From Anthopleura xanthogrammica (lineage: Eukaryota; Cnidaria; Anthozoa; Actiniaria; Actiniidae), in assembly GCA_964019055.1 (NCBI GenBank), contig OZ025208.1:7952039-8016038 (forward strand): a DNA stretch of 64,000 bases, read 5' to 3'. Position 1 is the stretch's first letter. Each line of letters starts with the position of its first letter. Positions 31,809-43,894 of this stretch are shown here, piece after piece. The position numbers and the translations under genes were made by a program. The notes beneath the pieces are model-generated. The model was not told where the DNA came from and did no database searches. It saw only the letters and a list, made by a program, of their open reading frames with translations.

Positions 31809-34800
31809 GTACGAGGAGTTTTATATTAAAAGCTAACTAAAGAAAAAGAAAATAAATGATTGGTCAAATACCTTCACATACATTGCCGTTGCCATTGAAG
31901 CCAGGCAGACACACGCACTTGCCAGCAATACACTTAGCATTCACGTGACAGGCGTTACACATGTTGGGAAGAAGAACTACAATGAAGAAAAACAAGACAA
32001 CTTAGGCCCAGTTCAAACATCTATCTTCACATGAGCCGAACGCATTAAAAACAATGGATAACAAGGCGGACTTCTTTGATATCACATAGGTTCGGCTCAT
32101 GAGAAGATTGACGTTTGATCTGGGCTTTATGGTGCAATTTTTACGATGTTTTTGCACGATAAAAGCAATTCATCACGTCACGTTCACAGGATATCGAGGA
32201 TTCGCTATATGCTGTCAGCCATTGAGAAGCGACATGGTGACTAAAATATATAATACATATAAATATTTTTAGGAAATAAAGAGGTTAGGACTGATGTACA
32301 GTAGACTAAATGCAAATGATATCAAAACCGTACATAAAACATCTTGCCTACCTTCACAGGTTGTACCACTGAATGCTGGTTCGCAGACGCAGACATAGGA
32401 ATCACCTGACGCTAAACACTTTCCATTGTTTTGACAAGGTTTTTGTTCACAAGGATTTCGGAGATCTAATACAAGAATCGAAATGAATTGCGTTAATATT
32501 TACTGAGCAAAAACAAAGACATTATTCCGGTGTAAAGGCGACGAAAACAGCTCCATACGTCTGGGATTTTGGAAGTAAAAAAGGCCTAAACTGAGAACTT
32601 TGGTAACTTGAGTTGATGCAGGCTAAATGCCCACGTCTGGAGCTGTGTTGATCATGCCGCTGTTAAGAAGGTATAATGAACTAGGTAACCCTTAGCGTTT
32701 CGTACATATGACTTACTTTGGCACAACGCCCCACTGTAAGGCGAAGAACATTCACAGCGGAATCCGCCGTTGTTGTTGTCTATCTCGATACAGGTTCCTC
32801 CATTCTGGCAAGGAAGTGTAGCGCATCGAGATCTCTTTTCTGAAAGTCAAATAAAGCATAAAACAACTTAGTCATTAATACGTGGTTATTGAACAGACAC
32901 ATCTGCTTTTTAAACTAAACGTAAGTCAAAATGTGATATATATTTTGTTACATCAGTCAAGCAGAGAGTCGCTCACCACTAAAGTCCATTCGACGTCATA
33001 TCGAATTGGAATTTAGATGGGGACCGTACCCTACCTGTTCTGCGTGCGCTCTTGATTTGTTTCCAATATCGGACGGAAAATAGAACGCAAGGCATGATAT
33101 ATATTGAAAGGCAAATGGTTTATTTTAAGACAAAATTATATTATTACCTTCACATGTATAACCGTTGTACAAGAATGAACACTGGCATTTGAACATCCCC
33201 GGTCCACTATAGACGCAGGTTCCTCCATTAGCACAAGGGCTTGAACGACACACATCAGTGTCTATAAATGAAAGGCATTGGCATTGAATAAAAATGCATT
33301 TAGAAAATAACTGTTATAGATCTCGCATTCTGATTGCTTGGGCTTTATGAGAGCAAACAGCAGGCGCGCGTACTTTCTATTGCGTCGTGCTTCTCCTAAC
33401 ACTTCTCTCGTATTCTGCCAACCCCCGCGTGAAAAATGATTGCACAAAGCACGCGCGCGGGTTTTATATTTCTTCATTTCATGACGGATAACAATGGTAG
33501 ACTACAAACAGTTTGGCAACGTTTGGAAAGAACATGAGCATGAATTGTTGGTTTTCATAGCCGCCATGTTGAATGAATTTGTTATATCATCCAACATGGC
33601 GGTCATATTTTTTGTTATTTTATTTTCTTGGAAATGATTGCAAACCAGCAATTTGTCCTATTCAGTAAAATCCCTTAATGTAATGCGCATTGCAAACGGA
33701 CAGAAAAACCGGCATGAAAAACGCTGAAGGGGCAAAGAAAATGGAATTTCCAATATTTTCGATTGTAAATTTTTGAAAATATAAATTTTTTTTTTCCATC
33801 AGTGACAGGCGTAGACGCAAGTGAATGTCATTAGTATCAATCAGGCTTAAATACTTATATTTTTCTTAATTTGTATAAGTTTTTATTGCATCTAACTTAT
33901 TTTACTTGTCTAGTGAAGGGACAAGAAGCCTTACCACCGCAATCTGGTCCTGTGTATCCAGCAGGGCAGTGGCAGAGACGAGAAGACTGGCCGTTAATAC
34001 AGGTTCCACCGTTTTTACATCGGTTGCGAGCCCCGCAGTAATCAGTCTCTAAGATGAGAGAGAGTATTATATCAATTACTGGGTGGTACTAGTATAGCCA
34101 TGATATAGCCACGATAAAAGGTAATCAAAGTTCGTGTAGTGGTAGTGCACTCGCCTCTAACCTCTGGGGCACGGAACAGAAACAGTGTTAGCAAATATAA
34201 GCAGAGTTTGTTGGATCCCTCCCTTTATTCGAGGTGTTTTAAGTCTCTCTCCCGTTAAAAACCAACACGTTAAATTCCAACTCGATCTGAGAGTTAATTT
34301 AAGTCGTGCCCTGAAGTTTGGTCAGCTCAGAGGTTGTTTCAGGGTTCGATCTGTGATTTAGTCGTGCCCTGAAGTTTGGTCAGTCCAGAGGTTGTTTCAG
34401 GGTTCGATCTGTGAGTTAGTCGTGCCCTCAAGTTTGGTCAGTCCAGAGGTTGTTTCAGGCGGGTTCGATCTGTGAGTTAGCCGTTTCCTCATCTTGATAA
34501 GCCCAGAGCTCGAGGTTGTTTCAGGGTTTGATAAAATTGATTTTTGAGTTTGTTTGGCATGGTTCATTGATGCATCATCAATTTCTATTCATATCTAGAA
34601 CACAAAATGATGTAGTTCCTTGAACATTTTATGATTAGAGAGGTTACCTTGACAGTTGCTTCCTTTATAACCAGGGTTACATGTACAGTGATAGTCTTGA
34701 CTGGATCTTACTGGTTCCTGGCATACACCATTGTTCTTACAAGGATTAGGGATACACTTGCTGATGGCTTGAATCAAGGAGAGAAAACAGAAACTTGTTG

Positions 34801-37800
34801 AATATTTTTAAGTATAAATTTGTAGCATTGTGGTTTACCCTTTAGCTTATGTGGTAATAAACAATTATTGGATGAGGTTGAGCATGATATATCGTAAATT
34901 ATCAAGATCAAGGCCGTTTTATCTGCCGAAGTCGTAGGCTAAGGCGGATAAAACGGCCGAGCTAGGTCTTGATATTTACGATATCATGCGAAAACCAAAT
35001 TCAATAATTGATTTATTATACATTTTGTAAACTATAAGAATAAAATAAAACGTATTTTCATTTCCATTGTGACCTTTGAACTCGACATGATAAATGTAAA
35101 ACCTACAGATAATACATTTATCATGTCGAGTTCACACGATATCAGGGATTGGCTGAGGGCTCTCGGCCAATCAGAAGCGAGATAGTGAGTAAATGTATAA
35201 TAATACCTGATATATGTCAACTAAAGACTAAATAACTATGTTATTATCCGTTAATAGCAGATATCAGAGGTACATTTCTTTGCCTTCAAACAATTGCTTT
35301 AAGTCATGGCATTTGGGTCAGTTTCTTTACATTTACTGTATTGTTGACCCAAATGCCTCGACTTGAAACAATTGTTTGAAGGCAATGCAGTGTAACTCTG
35401 ATAACTCTATTTCGTGGAAAATAGCAGATATCGTGGAAAACCTGTCGCTTGTATAAGACTGTATCGTCACAAACTGATATTTGAAGAAGCCAATCTTCCT
35501 GTCATTCTGGCTCTCATCCCAAATGATTAATGGATAAGAATTACCTTCACAGTTTTCGCCCTTGTAGCCGTGAACACAAGTACACTGGAACCCTGTCTTC
35601 ATTGGGTAGCAGTTACCATTGTTCTTGCAAGGATTGGGAAGACACTGATTGATATCTATAATAATCACAAACATTTTCATTATGCCACACTTTAGGAACC
35701 AGTCATGAATTACAGGGAGGTTGGGCTGGTGCAAATAGAGGAAGGGCAGCATTTTTATGCTCCAAAAAGGACGGGGCTAAGAGAAACAAAGGACGTTTTA
35801 GGCGGAGGGGTCACGAAAAAATGTGCAAGTGAAAATACAAATGCACCAGCCCCCCTTCCTGTAAATAATGACTGGTCCCTTACTTATCATTGTATTTGTG
35901 TACGTCATCTACCATACTATCTGTAAAGGTACCTTTGCGATCGAATATTTTCAAATTAAAATTTTAGACCATTTATTATTCTTCTGTTGTGTCCTCAAAC
36001 ATCAGTAGCTGCTAATAGTCAGGTCTGTTAGCGAAATGATCGTGCACTAATCATTCGCTAATTTGCATATTTGGAAAACTTTTAATATCTCTGCAACAAA
36101 ACGAGATACCAAAAAACTGTAAACGTCATTCTGACTTTTTTAAACAACTCTTCCATGTTAGAGTTAAAACTTGAAGGAAAGTTTTTTGGTTTCATATAAA
36201 TTTTGATGAAATTTAACCGTCTAATTGAGAATGTGGCGTGCCTCCCCCTGACCGCCATTTTTTGGCACCCACCCCTAAATCTGTTTAGTATGCCCCAAGG
36301 AACATTTGTGCCAAGTATGGTGCTTGTACTCAAAAGTGCACGATCTTTGCTATTTTTGTCGCTAACAGACCTGACTATAACTAGTACGTGCGCATGCTAT
36401 GCCCCTCTATCATAGCGGTCGGCAAAGAGGTCTTGCTTACCTTCACAATGTCTGCCCATGAATCCAATAGTGCAAGTGCACTCGTAGTCATGTAGAAATG
36501 CTGTACACACACCATCATTCATGCAAGGGTTGGGAACACACTTGGGTTTAGTTTTCACTGTCAAGAAAATCCAAGATAGGTAAGTTATAAACCAGTTTTC
36601 GTGACACGACAAAACAATAAAATCATAGGGTATATATTCTGGCTCTACTCCAGAGATAAAAAAAAACAAGCCAAAGTGAAGTCAAATAATGGGCTTGCCA
36701 TATAGACCATAGACTTTGACCATATTGACTTTCGGTTCTAGCATAACAGAATAACAAACCCTTCAAATCTTACTGAAAATTAATAGCTGTTGTCCAAAGA
36801 TCCAGATTAGATTTACAATATCTATAACTTTAGTATTCCCAGCTCTGAAAATCTCGACTAATTATTTTTAGATCGTACTAGTTTTTTTTCTGACATTTAT
36901 GGCTTTAATATGATTTGGCGCATGCGCTGAAGTCTTCGCTGCTAGGAGTGTCATTGATACGTCTTGCATTTGACATCGTTGTGAAAAATTCTTTAAACCA
37001 CCTTCACAAGAATTCAAAGCGTGAAATTTCCATAACAGTCATGAAATGACATGCATTACGTTAGACTGACAGTTTGTATTGTCTCAATGTAATGTCTGAT
37101 TTTCTCTACCGAAACTTAAAACCATTGGAAAAGCCTTAACGGTCAGTGTCACTATCTAGTATAACATTATTGTGATAAACCAATATATTATGTCACTTTT
37201 TGCCAATTGTAATATTTTGGGGGGAAAAACTAAAAATAAATTTAAAAAATTAAAAAGAATCTTCTTCAAACTCTAGTATATAGTATTATATTGATTTTGA
37301 TAGCCAAATAGATTATCGCTAATTTTGCAAATGCTCGGTAAATCTTTTTATTGTAGATACAATTTAACCTTAAGCTGCAAAGTTACAAAAAATATATAAA
37401 ATGTGTTTGTTCGTTGTTTTTTTAAAGCTTAAAAGTAAAATTATTGCATTGAAAGTTAATTATACTGTTTAAAACATATACGTATGTCACATACCGGTGG
37501 AATGATGATGAAAATGGTGTCTGTGGTAATGATTTCGCAATGGTTCCTGCTCCTGTTGTTCTCGCATTTGTTCTTGTTCCTGTTCTTGGGCTTGGGCTTG
37601 TTCTTGGGCTTGGGCTTGTTCTTGGGCTTGGGCTTGTTCTTGTGCCTGTGCTTGTTCTTGTGCCTGTGCTTGTTCTTGTGCCTGTGCTTGTTCTTGTGCC
37701 TGTGCTTGTTCCTGTTCTTCCTTTTCATAAGGGTTGTACTGAAGATAATGGTTATAGAAATCCTCTTGTGGCTCATTAGGTGGTGCTATTTCTGGAGGAG

Positions 37801-38575
37801 CATCGTGATTCATTTGGTCATCGAAAAACACCGGTCTCTGTAAAACAGCACGTGAATTAGCAGCCTCGTCGACTGTTGATCCAAAATTCTTTGGTTCTCC
37901 ATCATGTTCATTTATTTGAATTATTTGTGGTCTTTGAATTGGTTGCTCTTTTATTGGCAATGGAAAAGAAGGAACTTGAAGCTGAGGTGTCTTAATTTCT
38001 GGGCCTTGCACAGGATTGAATCCTTGCAAGTGATTATCCTGAAACGGTAGAACGTTCTGTTGCTCTTCCTCTTTCATCTTGTTATTCATTCTCATAATAT
38101 TATTGATAACGGTATTGAAGGGTGTCGGCCCCCAAACGTGTATGGCTTTGACAGGTTTTGGGGAAACTCGAGGCCGTTTGTTTAAACGATTTCTAATGAC
38201 AGCTGAAGTTGCAACCACTTGTAAAGGCTTCATTGCCTGTGGTATTCCACGGTCCTTCTTATGTCTCGATTGAAGTTTCTTGTTTCCAGATAACATGTCA
38301 GTTTTAATATTATTATTATCATTTCTTTCTTCTTTCGATAGTTTTCCAGGACTATCACCAGAACCCTCTGTCGTGTGATCCAAAGTTGCCGCACCAACTG
38401 GTTTCATTAAAACATGGCCGTTTTTAGGCGTTGTTGACTCGTTTTTCAGTTTTTGAAGAACATCACTAATTTTGTGAATTGTTGAAGATAATTTGGCTAA
38501 ATTAGTCGAACTTGAATATGACACTGTTGCCAAAACAAGGCACAGAGTCAAAACACGACCCATTAGGTCAGTCAT
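25671..38575 (-). CDS. Gene 2: EGF-array protein with six minicollagen-type CRDs
   Basis: Predicted 1,338 aa from 21 exons: 38575-37495, 36557-36441, 35655-35545, 34767-34648, 34048-33935, 33261-33148, 32839-32717, 32465-32352, 31976-31872, 31444-31406, 31144-31034, 30678-30562, 30163-30053, 29962-29852, 29525-29400, 29156-29016, 28444-28334, 28197-28099, 27568-27473, 27035-26937, 26527-25671. All internal exons are phase 1-1. Residues 1-23 form a signal peptide; a Lys/Arg, Pro and Gln-rich region follows, then a six-residue QEQAQA-type repeat and a His cluster (to 360). Eighteen EGF-like domains follow, five of the short HAxC type, one starting DINQC (calcium-binding type). The last exon holds six CX3CX3CX3CX3CC modules. 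Those modules are known from minicollagens and NOWA, which harden the nematocyst wall by disulfide exchange; a nematocyst role is inferred. No collagen triplets, lectin domain or membrane span are visible. Confidence 0.88.
27137..27253. repeat. Foldback family H, copy 1
   Basis: ACCGGTTTAGACGTCGAATT pairs with AATTCGACGTCTAAACCGGG, flanking ATGTGCCGAATCT and its inverse. Intronic in gene 2; a relative lies at 32004-32129. Confidence 0.7.
28623..28803. repeat. Foldback family A, copy 3
   Basis: CCCATTTCAGACTACGTG on the left pairs with ATGACATGTCTGAAATAGG on the right, and the core TATCTTTGTTCAACAGTTGC is shared with the family. Intronic in gene 2. Confidence 0.65.
30807..30990. repeat. Foldback family A, copy 4
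   Basis: A diverged copy with TTTTCCCATTTCAGATCACG on the left and TCTAAAATGGGAAAACATCA on the right. Intronic in gene 2. Confidence 0.6.
31720..31805. repeat. (CT)n microsatellite
   Basis: About 85 bp of uninterrupted CT repeat in an intron of gene 2; it produces a spurious Ser/Leu open frame. Confidence 0.97.
32004..32129. repeat. Foldback family H, copy 2
   Basis: GGCCCAGTTCAAACATC pairs with GACGTTTGATCTGGGC, with CACATGAGCCGAA and TTCGGCTCATG inside. Arm order and motifs parallel 27137-27253. Intronic in gene 2. Confidence 0.65.
34303..34530. repeat. Minisatellite, period about 58 bp
   Basis: GTCGTGCCCTGAAGTTTGGT starts copies at 34303, 34361 and (one change) 34419, followed by a degenerate fourth copy. 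Each contains CAGAGGTTGTTTCAGGG. Intronic in gene 2. Confidence 0.85.
34881..34990. repeat. Foldback element
   Basis: GCATGATATATCGTAAAT and GGCCGTTTTATC on the left are matched by GATAAAACGGCC and ATTTACGATATCATGC on the right. Intronic in gene 2. A second, imperfect palindrome (ACTCGACATGATAAATGT and inverse) lies at about 35080-35135. Confidence 0.7.
35258..35408. repeat. Foldback element, family D
   Basis: TTGCCTTCAAACAATTGCTT and GCATTTGGGTCA pair with TGACCCAAATGC and ACAATTGTTTGAAGGCAA. The outer ends carry ATCAGAGGTAC and GTAACTCTGAT and resemble the inner foldback at 892-1038. Intronic in gene 2. Confidence 0.7.
37581..37720 (-). repeat. Coding minisatellite, 18-bp unit (gene 2 exon 1)
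   Basis: About seven to eight 18-bp units encode alternating Gln, Ala and Glu (unit QEQAQA). Two slightly different nucleotide versions alternate in blocks (GGGCTTGGGC and GTGCCTGTGC on the plus strand), which indicates expansion by slippage or unequal exchange while the frame was kept. Confidence 0.9.
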
Positions 38576-40269
38576 TAGAGGTTTAGCCTGTTATCCAGTC
38601 ATGGTTGTGAAGCAAAACATGAAACCACCATGTTGAAAAAAATCCATGTCACATTTAGAAAAGTCCATCTTTGAAGAAAGATCTCTGAAGAGGTCATTTA
38701 ACAAAGACAGGTAAAATCATGGCTTAACCTCGACCTGTAAACGGTGGATTCTGATTGAATGAGATCAAGATACCCTAGATTGATTAGTATATGACAACCT
38801 GTAAAGGGCACACACTCGACACCCGTGACGGCCGGTCAGCGGTGACACCAGAATTATTAATTGTTTCTAAAATGATAACCACACGGGGTATTGTAGGTAC
38901 GGTCTTCATTTTGACAGACTCAACAACGAGAGCAAAGCAATATATAACAGTTCGATGTCTGACCTGACAAGTGTATTACAAAAAAATAGACTACCAGCAG
39001 ATATGACTTCTTAGCCTGTGTATGAATTCAAAGTTTTTCAAGTCAACTATTTTGCTGGGGGGAAAAAAAATTATCAGAGAGTCGCTTAGAGTCATATTGA
39101 AGGATTAAGGTCAATTCTGGCTTTTCTAGGAGATGGTGGGAAATACGAAATCTTTGCGAGTAAACATTTAATATTTGCTTCAATAAAGAAAATCTTCTAA
39201 TTTCTCACTACTAAAGTTCATGTTTGGTGGCCCGAGTCGAGTTCGCTATAATAGTCCCTTTCACAGTTCCCTACTCCATCTTGAAAGGTAGCCGTGCCTT
39301 TGCCTCGAAGCGAGACGAATGGTGAGCTTCCAATGATAGAGACAGCAAAAATTGACATGTTAAAAACGTTAACTCCTTATGCAGCGTAGAACTTGAGGCC
39401 CTGAAATAAATAAAAACTTAAACTAATTTAAACTAAAGGCGAAAGCGAAGCTCAACAACAGCACCTGTAAATCATTGAGATTCCAAGATTCTAAGATTCC
39501 ACGCCGGTGAGAATAGTTTTTAGTTTAGAAATAAGTAAATTCAAGGAACAAACATTTTGTCTAGCGTGGTTAACGTTGAAACCTAATTTTGCTTCAAGAT
39601 ATTTTAAGCATCTGTGGGTAAGGACCGGAAACGCAATGAGAAAGAAGTGGAGAAGATGGGAGACAATTGGATGACAAGAATCAAGAGGCCATTTTGGCAT
39701 TGTGATCTCGAAGTGTTTGGGGAAAAAAATATGTATTGAAATATTTTTAAACAAATACTGAAATTAAAATTAGATTATATCAAAACTCTATCGCGATGGC
39801 AGAAACAAGCGAAGATATGTATTTTCTCCAAGGACAGACTGTATTCTAAAATTATTTTTCAAACTTTTATTGACCCTTTATGTACAAGGAACTGACAATG
39901 CGTTATGAAGTTTGGAGTTAGAGACTCCTGATGCATCGAATCCCAAAAGGTTTTGGTTTTAAAACCAAAAAGAACAAAAAATATGTATGACACAATACTA
40001 AATTATTGCTTGAATTTATAGGAAGCATGTCGGATGTCTTAAGTTCAGACAAACAACCGTTGCCTGCCACTTTTTGGGAACTGGTTTGTTTGGCTAAAAT
40101 TTGGGAAGTAAAATAACGGAGGTCTTGCTCTACTCCGGCCCAAAATTCTTTGCAAAATCCTTTCGACGATATCAGTCTTCGTTTGAACCCTTCAGAAAAT
40201 ATATCTAGGTGTTTCATCAGTATGTGACTATAACAACACTGTCTTAATTTCATGGCTTTATGTGTCCTG
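38576..40269. other. Intergenic region between genes 3 and 2
   Basis: About 1.7 kb without a recognisable exon on either strand. It should contain the gene 2 promoter and the gene 3 3' end. Short open frames here have no cysteine pattern or homology I can see. Confidence 0.55.
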
Positions 40270-43200
40270 TTAATTGGGAGACTTGTCTTCATCGTCTTCA
40301 TTAACATATGCCGGAAGTTTCTTCTCGCACAAGATCCCATCGAAATGCGCGGGACAGACGCAGGCGAACCCGTATTTACTGTTTGTGTACATGCTGTCCA
40401 CACATGTTCCACCGTTCAGACAAATGCTTTGTGCACATGGGCTGTGAACTGTTAGTAGAAAAAAAGCATCATCAATATTGAACACATGATCAGTCTATTA
40501 ATTTCTATAAAGTAAGCCTTCCCTTCCCCATTAGTTAATTTATAAGTTAATGGACGTTTCTTTTTTTGACCATCGAAACAACTTTAAAGGCTGTACCTAT
40601 TCTCGTATTTTTTTTGGTTTCGACACGATGAAGGTTTGCGACGGATCAGTGTAACTCTGAAACAACCTCGAGCTCTTGGCTAGTCAAAGCCAGGGTACGT
40701 CTAAGTCGCCGATCGAACAGGAATTAAACGTGTTGGTTTTTGGGGAGGGAGGAACACCGGGTAGCCGGCTAGAGAATAACAAAATATCCCATAGGTGAGA
40801 GGGGAGAGTGCACTGCTGCGACACCGCGCCCTTGATTTCGAATTGATGTTAACTATACGATTTTGACTGACGGAAGTCAAATCTTCATGCAGACACCATA
40901 AGGTTTAAGAAGCATGACAAACAGTTTCTAGTCATGCAGGATACTCATGCAGGATGGCAGCATGCTCAATACCGTCATGCTCTCCATACCTGTTAGATGA
41001 GTAGTTTCCTGTTAAGGATTCTCCTACCTTCACAGTGTTTGCCTGAGTAACCATGACTACATTGACATATATGTTGGTTACCAAACATGGAACACACGCC
41101 TCCACTCAGACAAGGATTGGGTTGACATGCAGTAACTGCAAACACAACAATAGCATCTGCATTAGTGAAAGGGCACTCTGAACTTCCAGGACGACTTCAA
41201 GTACTTCGAAAAATTTGCACTCCATTAATCTAGAGGTACCTTCGCATCGCTTGCCATAAAAACCATAAGGACATTTACATCCAAAACCAGTGTTGGAGTC
41301 CCGACAGGTTCCACCATTGATGCATCTTGCTGTTGAACACTCACTTATAACTGTACAAATATATAATGTATATAAATCATGCTGCTACTGCAAAGGGAAT
41401 GTCATGCATACTACTGTATGATAAATGAACAATAATTACTGGCAAGCAAAAGAGATAACATCAAACTTAATGGCGTTATTTATTGTTTCCTAAAACTGAT
41501 GATGGTTATTGTAATTGAGCTTCCAGGACGACTTCAAGTACTTTGAAAAATTTGCACTCCATTAATCTAGAGGTACCTTCGCATCGCTTGCCATAAAAAC
41601 CATAAGGACATTTACATCCAAACCCAGTGTTGGAGTCCCGACATTTATTGTAAAGTAATAATATTGTAAAGTGTTTTGTCTTACCTTCACATGTTTTCCC
41701 TCGATACATCGCTGGACAGTTGCAATAATAATCGCCATCTTGTTCAAAACATGTACCAGAATTCTTACATGGATTTGGATCACACTGGTTTATTTCTGTG
41801 ATATTTTATGAAAACCAAAGAAAAAAGATAAAAAATGGATATGTTTATTGCTAGCTATATCCATATATTTGTCTGTCTGTCCGTCCGTCTCACGGCCCTG
41901 TCTCTCTTATCTAGTGAGTTCCTACTGTCATTGGGCGGAATGTTAGTTGGATGGCCAAATGGTTTGCCTTAACGTTAACCCATCTGTATGTCAATCTTTC
42001 TGTCTATCTGTCCGCCCGTCCGTCTGTCTGTCCTCACCTTCACAGTTCTTTCCCTTGAAACCTTCTTTACAAAGACAGCTGTATGACTCTTCAGTTTCGC
42101 TGCATTCCCCACCATTACGGCAGGGATTAGGGTGACACTTGCTTACCTCTGCAGTAACACAAGAACAAAAACAAATCTAAGAATACCTCCAAAAAATCAG
42201 ATCTGCGAAACTGAAGCAAATTGGAAGTTAAAAAAATATATTTTGAGTATTTGCTAAAAATAAATAAAGCTTGTTTATTTTGAAATGCTTACACATAGTA
42301 ATATAAGGGCTCCCTTCAACAGGTAGCGAATTTATGCAGGTTACTAAATTTCAACTGCCTGGAAATATACTGATAAGTTAGCTAGGTTGAAGTACCTTCG
42401 CAGTTCTCTCCACGAAAGCCTACTGCGCATGTGCACAAGTGTCTACCCATGGACTCTTCGGTACAAGTTCCTCCATTCTTACAGGTATCTGGATCACACT
42501 CTTTCCTGGCTGGAAACGAAAGCATTAAATAAATTATTTTTCTTTCTCCTGCTGTGACCTCTCTACGGGTCTATATAGCCTTCGCTAATATGGTTTGATG
42601 ATAGTAAGTGAAGCCTTCCCATGGGACAATACATCAAATGACACGTGACCAACGTGCACCCCTTCCCTATTCCACAGGGAATTCAACAAATTGACTGATA
42701 CATTTAAACTTTGGGTAGGCAAAATTTCCGGGCATTTTGGATAGACATTTGCCGTTTATTTTTCAATGATGTTCCCTGCAGTGCACCCCTCCTCCAGATC
42801 TATGACCCACCAGCGAATTTAACGAAATGTCCAAGTACGAATTGTACTTACTTTCACAGTGGGTACCAATGTATCCTGGTGCACAGCTGCAATAAAAACC
42901 ACGCTTCTTACTCATGCAATTACCGTCATTATGGCACGGCTGTGCTGAGCAGGGACTTGATCCTATAAATAAACGATCGAGACTCATTCAGTTCATCTAC
43001 TTCCCAGCCGCCATAAAGTCGGGACCATTATATATATTTTGCTTCCCTCCCTTATATTTCAAACTTAAGTGCCACTAGTTTTCTATTCAATTGGAGGTCT
43101 TATGGACCACTTTGCACGACAAACATTAGTATTTTTCGTATTCAAACAAAATCAATATTATTTATTTCAAATTCGGAGAGGTTTCCATAACGTTATTCAG

Positions 43201-43894
43201 TAAGAACATATGTCCCTAGTACACTTATTATTCACGGTTTAATTGGTTGACAAGGGCCCTATTGCTGAAATTAGGAAAAAAATGATCAAAGATTTAAGGG
43301 ACATTGTGAGCAATTGAATTTAAAGTGTTTTGTAACCAGTTGTTGCGTTCCTACAAATGAAAAAGACCACAAAGTTTCGCCATTTAATTTTCTTTAAACT
43401 ACCATTAAAAAATACATAACCTTACTAACAATGGGAAAAACGAATAAGAATAAATTGGAACGGCATCAAGATCGAGCCCACTTACTTTCACTGTCTCTCT
43501 CTTCATTAGAGTAGAATGCTTGAGATTCTCGATCATCATTTGGCTGGTTCATATACTGTTGCTGCAGAAACTGGTATCTTCTTAATAAATTTGGAATAAA
43601 CTGACGACGTACAAGTAACCCTTGGCCAGATCTCTGAGATGGCAAATCCTGATTCCTGAAGGTTTTCCCTGTTTTGTGAGGTAAATCATAGCTCGTTTGA
43701 AAGGATTTTGCCGCAGACGTCTTTGATTGTGTACCAGATGGAAATTTTTCAACTTTAGTGTCAATTGTTGAAACCTTATCTGAGGTTTTCTTTTTATTCT
43801 CTTTGATGTTTTCAGAGTCAATTTGATTTGCTGATGCAATCGCTGTGCCTAGAAGAGCCACTACAAATATCAAGGATCCTGTCTGAAAATTCAT
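40270..43894 (-). CDS. Gene 3: small secreted EGF-array protein
   Basis: Predicted 417 aa from eight exons: 43894-43486, 42962-42852, 42509-42396, 42148-42038, 41795-41685, 41350-41240, 41135-41028, 40448-40270. All junctions are GT/AG and phase 1. The first exon encodes a signal peptide (1-22), then a Lys/Ser/Thr-rich and Gln/Arg-rich stretch with dibasic RR sites; it lacks the His cluster and Pro-Val repeats of genes 1 and 4. Seven EGF domains follow, one starting EINQC (calcium-binding type). The protein ends in a short acidic tail (EDDEDK). No membrane span. It is divergently paired with gene 4, about 1 kb between start codons. Function is not recognised; it is grouped with genes 1, 2 and 4 by architecture. 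Confidence 0.87.
41183..41306 (-). repeat. 124-bp direct duplication, copy with the functional exon
   Basis: The 3' half of the EGF exon at 41240-41350 plus following intron is repeated at 41520-41643 with few differences. This copy is part of the intact exon. Confidence 0.85.
41520..41643 (-). repeat. 124-bp direct duplication, half-EGF copy
   Basis: This copy of 41183-41306 keeps the donor (GAAG then GTACCT at about 41577) but no acceptor. It sits about 40 nt after the donor of the exon at 41685-41795, and the short intervening sequence is open. If that donor is skipped, the exon would extend in frame to 41577 and add a half EGF (CRDSNTGFGCKC). Confidence 0.8.

Noticed and set aside
31600..31836. 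Plus-strand Ser/Leu repeat open frame
   Set aside because: Translation of a (CT)n tract in an intron of gene 2.
33148..33261. Possible frameshift in an EGF exon of gene 2
   Set aside because: A first reading suggested an extra base; rechecking the phase against the neighbouring stop codon showed a normal 114-nt exon with intact cysteines.
37484..37843. Plus-strand Leu/Gly/Val-rich frames resembling membrane proteins
   Set aside because: Antisense reading of the coding minisatellite in exon 1 of gene 2; periodicity explains the open frames.
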